Shown here one piece after another: positions 51,137 to 51,694 of a stretch of 51,694 nt of DNA. The first letter of the stretch is position 1; the number at the start of each line of letters is the position of its first letter. The notes beneath the pieces were generated by a model. The model worked only from the letters and a program-made list of their open reading frames with translations, ran no database searches and had not been told where the DNA came from. The DNA comes from Alphaproteobacteria bacterium bin98 (lineage in GTDB: Bacteria > Pseudomonadota > Alphaproteobacteria > Bin98), in assembly GCA_002238905.1 (NCBI GenBank), contig MPNG01000009.1, positions 1-51,694 on the forward strand. The letters are read 5' to 3'. Made by a program: the position numbers and the translations under genes.

Positions 51137-51243
51137 AATATGATGAAGAATTATGTGTAATAGCGGCAAGATGTTCGATGATCACCGAAGAAAATCTGAA
51201 GTTTTTAAAGATATAAGCACAGATGATGTTGTAGAATGTGGCA
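51137..51243 (+). repeat. Duplicate of the dnaG downstream flank
   Basis: Matches 46716-46823 to within a few bases and ends where the gpmI fragment begins in the other copy. Here the sequence instead leads directly to a family-1 gene. Confidence 0.88.
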
Positions 51244-51291
51244 TTGCTATCACCAACTGTTTTCCTTCAAAACTTTTAGAGAGACTATGAA

Positions 51292-51694
51292 ATGAAATAT
51301 TTATTGTTAATCATCTGTCCGGTTCTGTTATTTGCAGCAATGGGTGAGAGCAGGCAAGAGCAATCTCAAGATGATGGTGATTTTTCTTTGCAGAGAAATT
51401 GTGCATCTGTACTTCCAAAGGAGGCAGGCTTTAGAGATGTGACGAGTGTAGATATAGTAGCATTGCAGAAAAAGATAGATTGTCTGCTAAGTTTTGTGCA
51501 AAATAGACCACAAAAAGAATCAGGCACTGAGGGTTATGAGCGCGGGAGACGCATAATGACTGAAACGGATAATTTGATGTCAGAGCTGAAAACTATATAT
51601 CAGATGAAAGGCGATGAAGCTTTTTATTTCCAACACGCTACCTTATGTGAAACAGATGATGTTTTGCAAATAGCATTAGCAGAGCAGTTATGTG
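51292..51694 (+). CDS. Family-1 secreted protein, 3' end outside window
   Basis: The frame is open from ATG 51292 to the window end (134 residues). Signal peptide MKYLLLIICPVLLFAA after a GAGAGACTATGAA leader. The mature part so far: an acidic linker, then VALQKKIDCLLSFVQNRPQK (first helix), RIMTETDNLMSELKTIYQMKGDE (matching the FFRxLYxI helix). The WKKT region is only just reached. Expected to be a standard single- or multi-domain member. Confidence 0.85.
   Translation, partial: MKYLLLIICPVLLFAAMGESRQEQSQDDGDFSLQRNCASVLPKEAGFRDVTSVDIVALQKKIDCLLSFVQNRPQKESGTEGYERGRRIMTETDNLMSELKTIYQMKGDEAFYFQHATLCETDDVLQIALAEQLC

Overview
The window looks like part of the chromosome of a host-associated alphaproteobacterium. 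The run acpS, lepB, rnc, era, recO is an order known from Alphaproteobacteria, and the alphaproteobacterial character of RecO, PheT and DnaG fits. The abundance of secreted paralogues, decaying gene copies and a possible contractile-injection component suggests an intracellular symbiont, perhaps Holosporales-like; that placement is inference. I see no rRNA, tRNA, CRISPR array or recognisable transposase.

Layout. Positions 1-24923 are an almost pure array, all on the + strand, of one unfamiliar secreted-protein family (family 1). Members start with a nearly invariant Sec signal peptide (MKYLFLIMLPVILFGA) and carry one to three copies of a domain of about 180-200 residues. Its landmarks are a Cys/Met-rich first helix ending in ILS, a block like FFRxLYxI, a WKKT-like motif, LFCV, LLDIAVMPY, and a final FPYF block. 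Positions 25118-26665 hold a tight three-gene unit: a DUF4280 PAAR-like spike-tip protein, a membrane-anchored SPOR-like protein and a TssJ-like lipoprotein. Positions 26666-31313 contain one family-1 gene and a cluster of a second secreted family (family 2, signal peptide MKFILLFLLCFYANGA, - strand), set among two dead copies of ruvX. Positions 31314-37373 are housekeeping genes on the - strand (ruvX, a sodium/amino-acid symporter, lepA, pheT). acpS reads the other way at 37437. Between acpS and lepB sit two family-1 genes and one family-2 gene, separated by decayed copies of the acpS/lepB junction. Positions 40762-46715 hold lepB-rnc-era-recO-xseA-dnaG, tightly packed. From 46716 on, family-1 genes return, bracketed by a gpmI fragment and a decayed duplicate of the dnaG 3' end.

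In total I count 25 family-1 loci (two cut by the window edges, one only a signal peptide) and 5-6 family-2 loci including relics. Their intergenic regions also recur as paralogous blocks (terminators, promoter-like boxes, a 160-250-base element found four times), so whole gene-plus-flank units have been duplicated. Many genes contain near-identical in-frame tandem repeats, which points to active repeat expansion and contraction.

The most interesting pattern is that at three independent housekeeping junctions (TssJ-like/ruvX, acpS/lepB, dnaG/gpmI) the inserted paralogue genes are separated by extra, decaying copies of the junction itself, 100 to about 590 bases long. At the first two sites the order is the same: family-1 insert, junction copy, family-2 insert, functional junction. 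This suggests a repeated insertion process that duplicates its target, for example single-crossover integration of circular DNA carrying the junction, or nested tandem duplication. Housekeeping genes presumably act in translation, tRNA charging, protein export, ribosome maturation and replication; the secreted families presumably act outside the cytoplasm, but their function is unknown.
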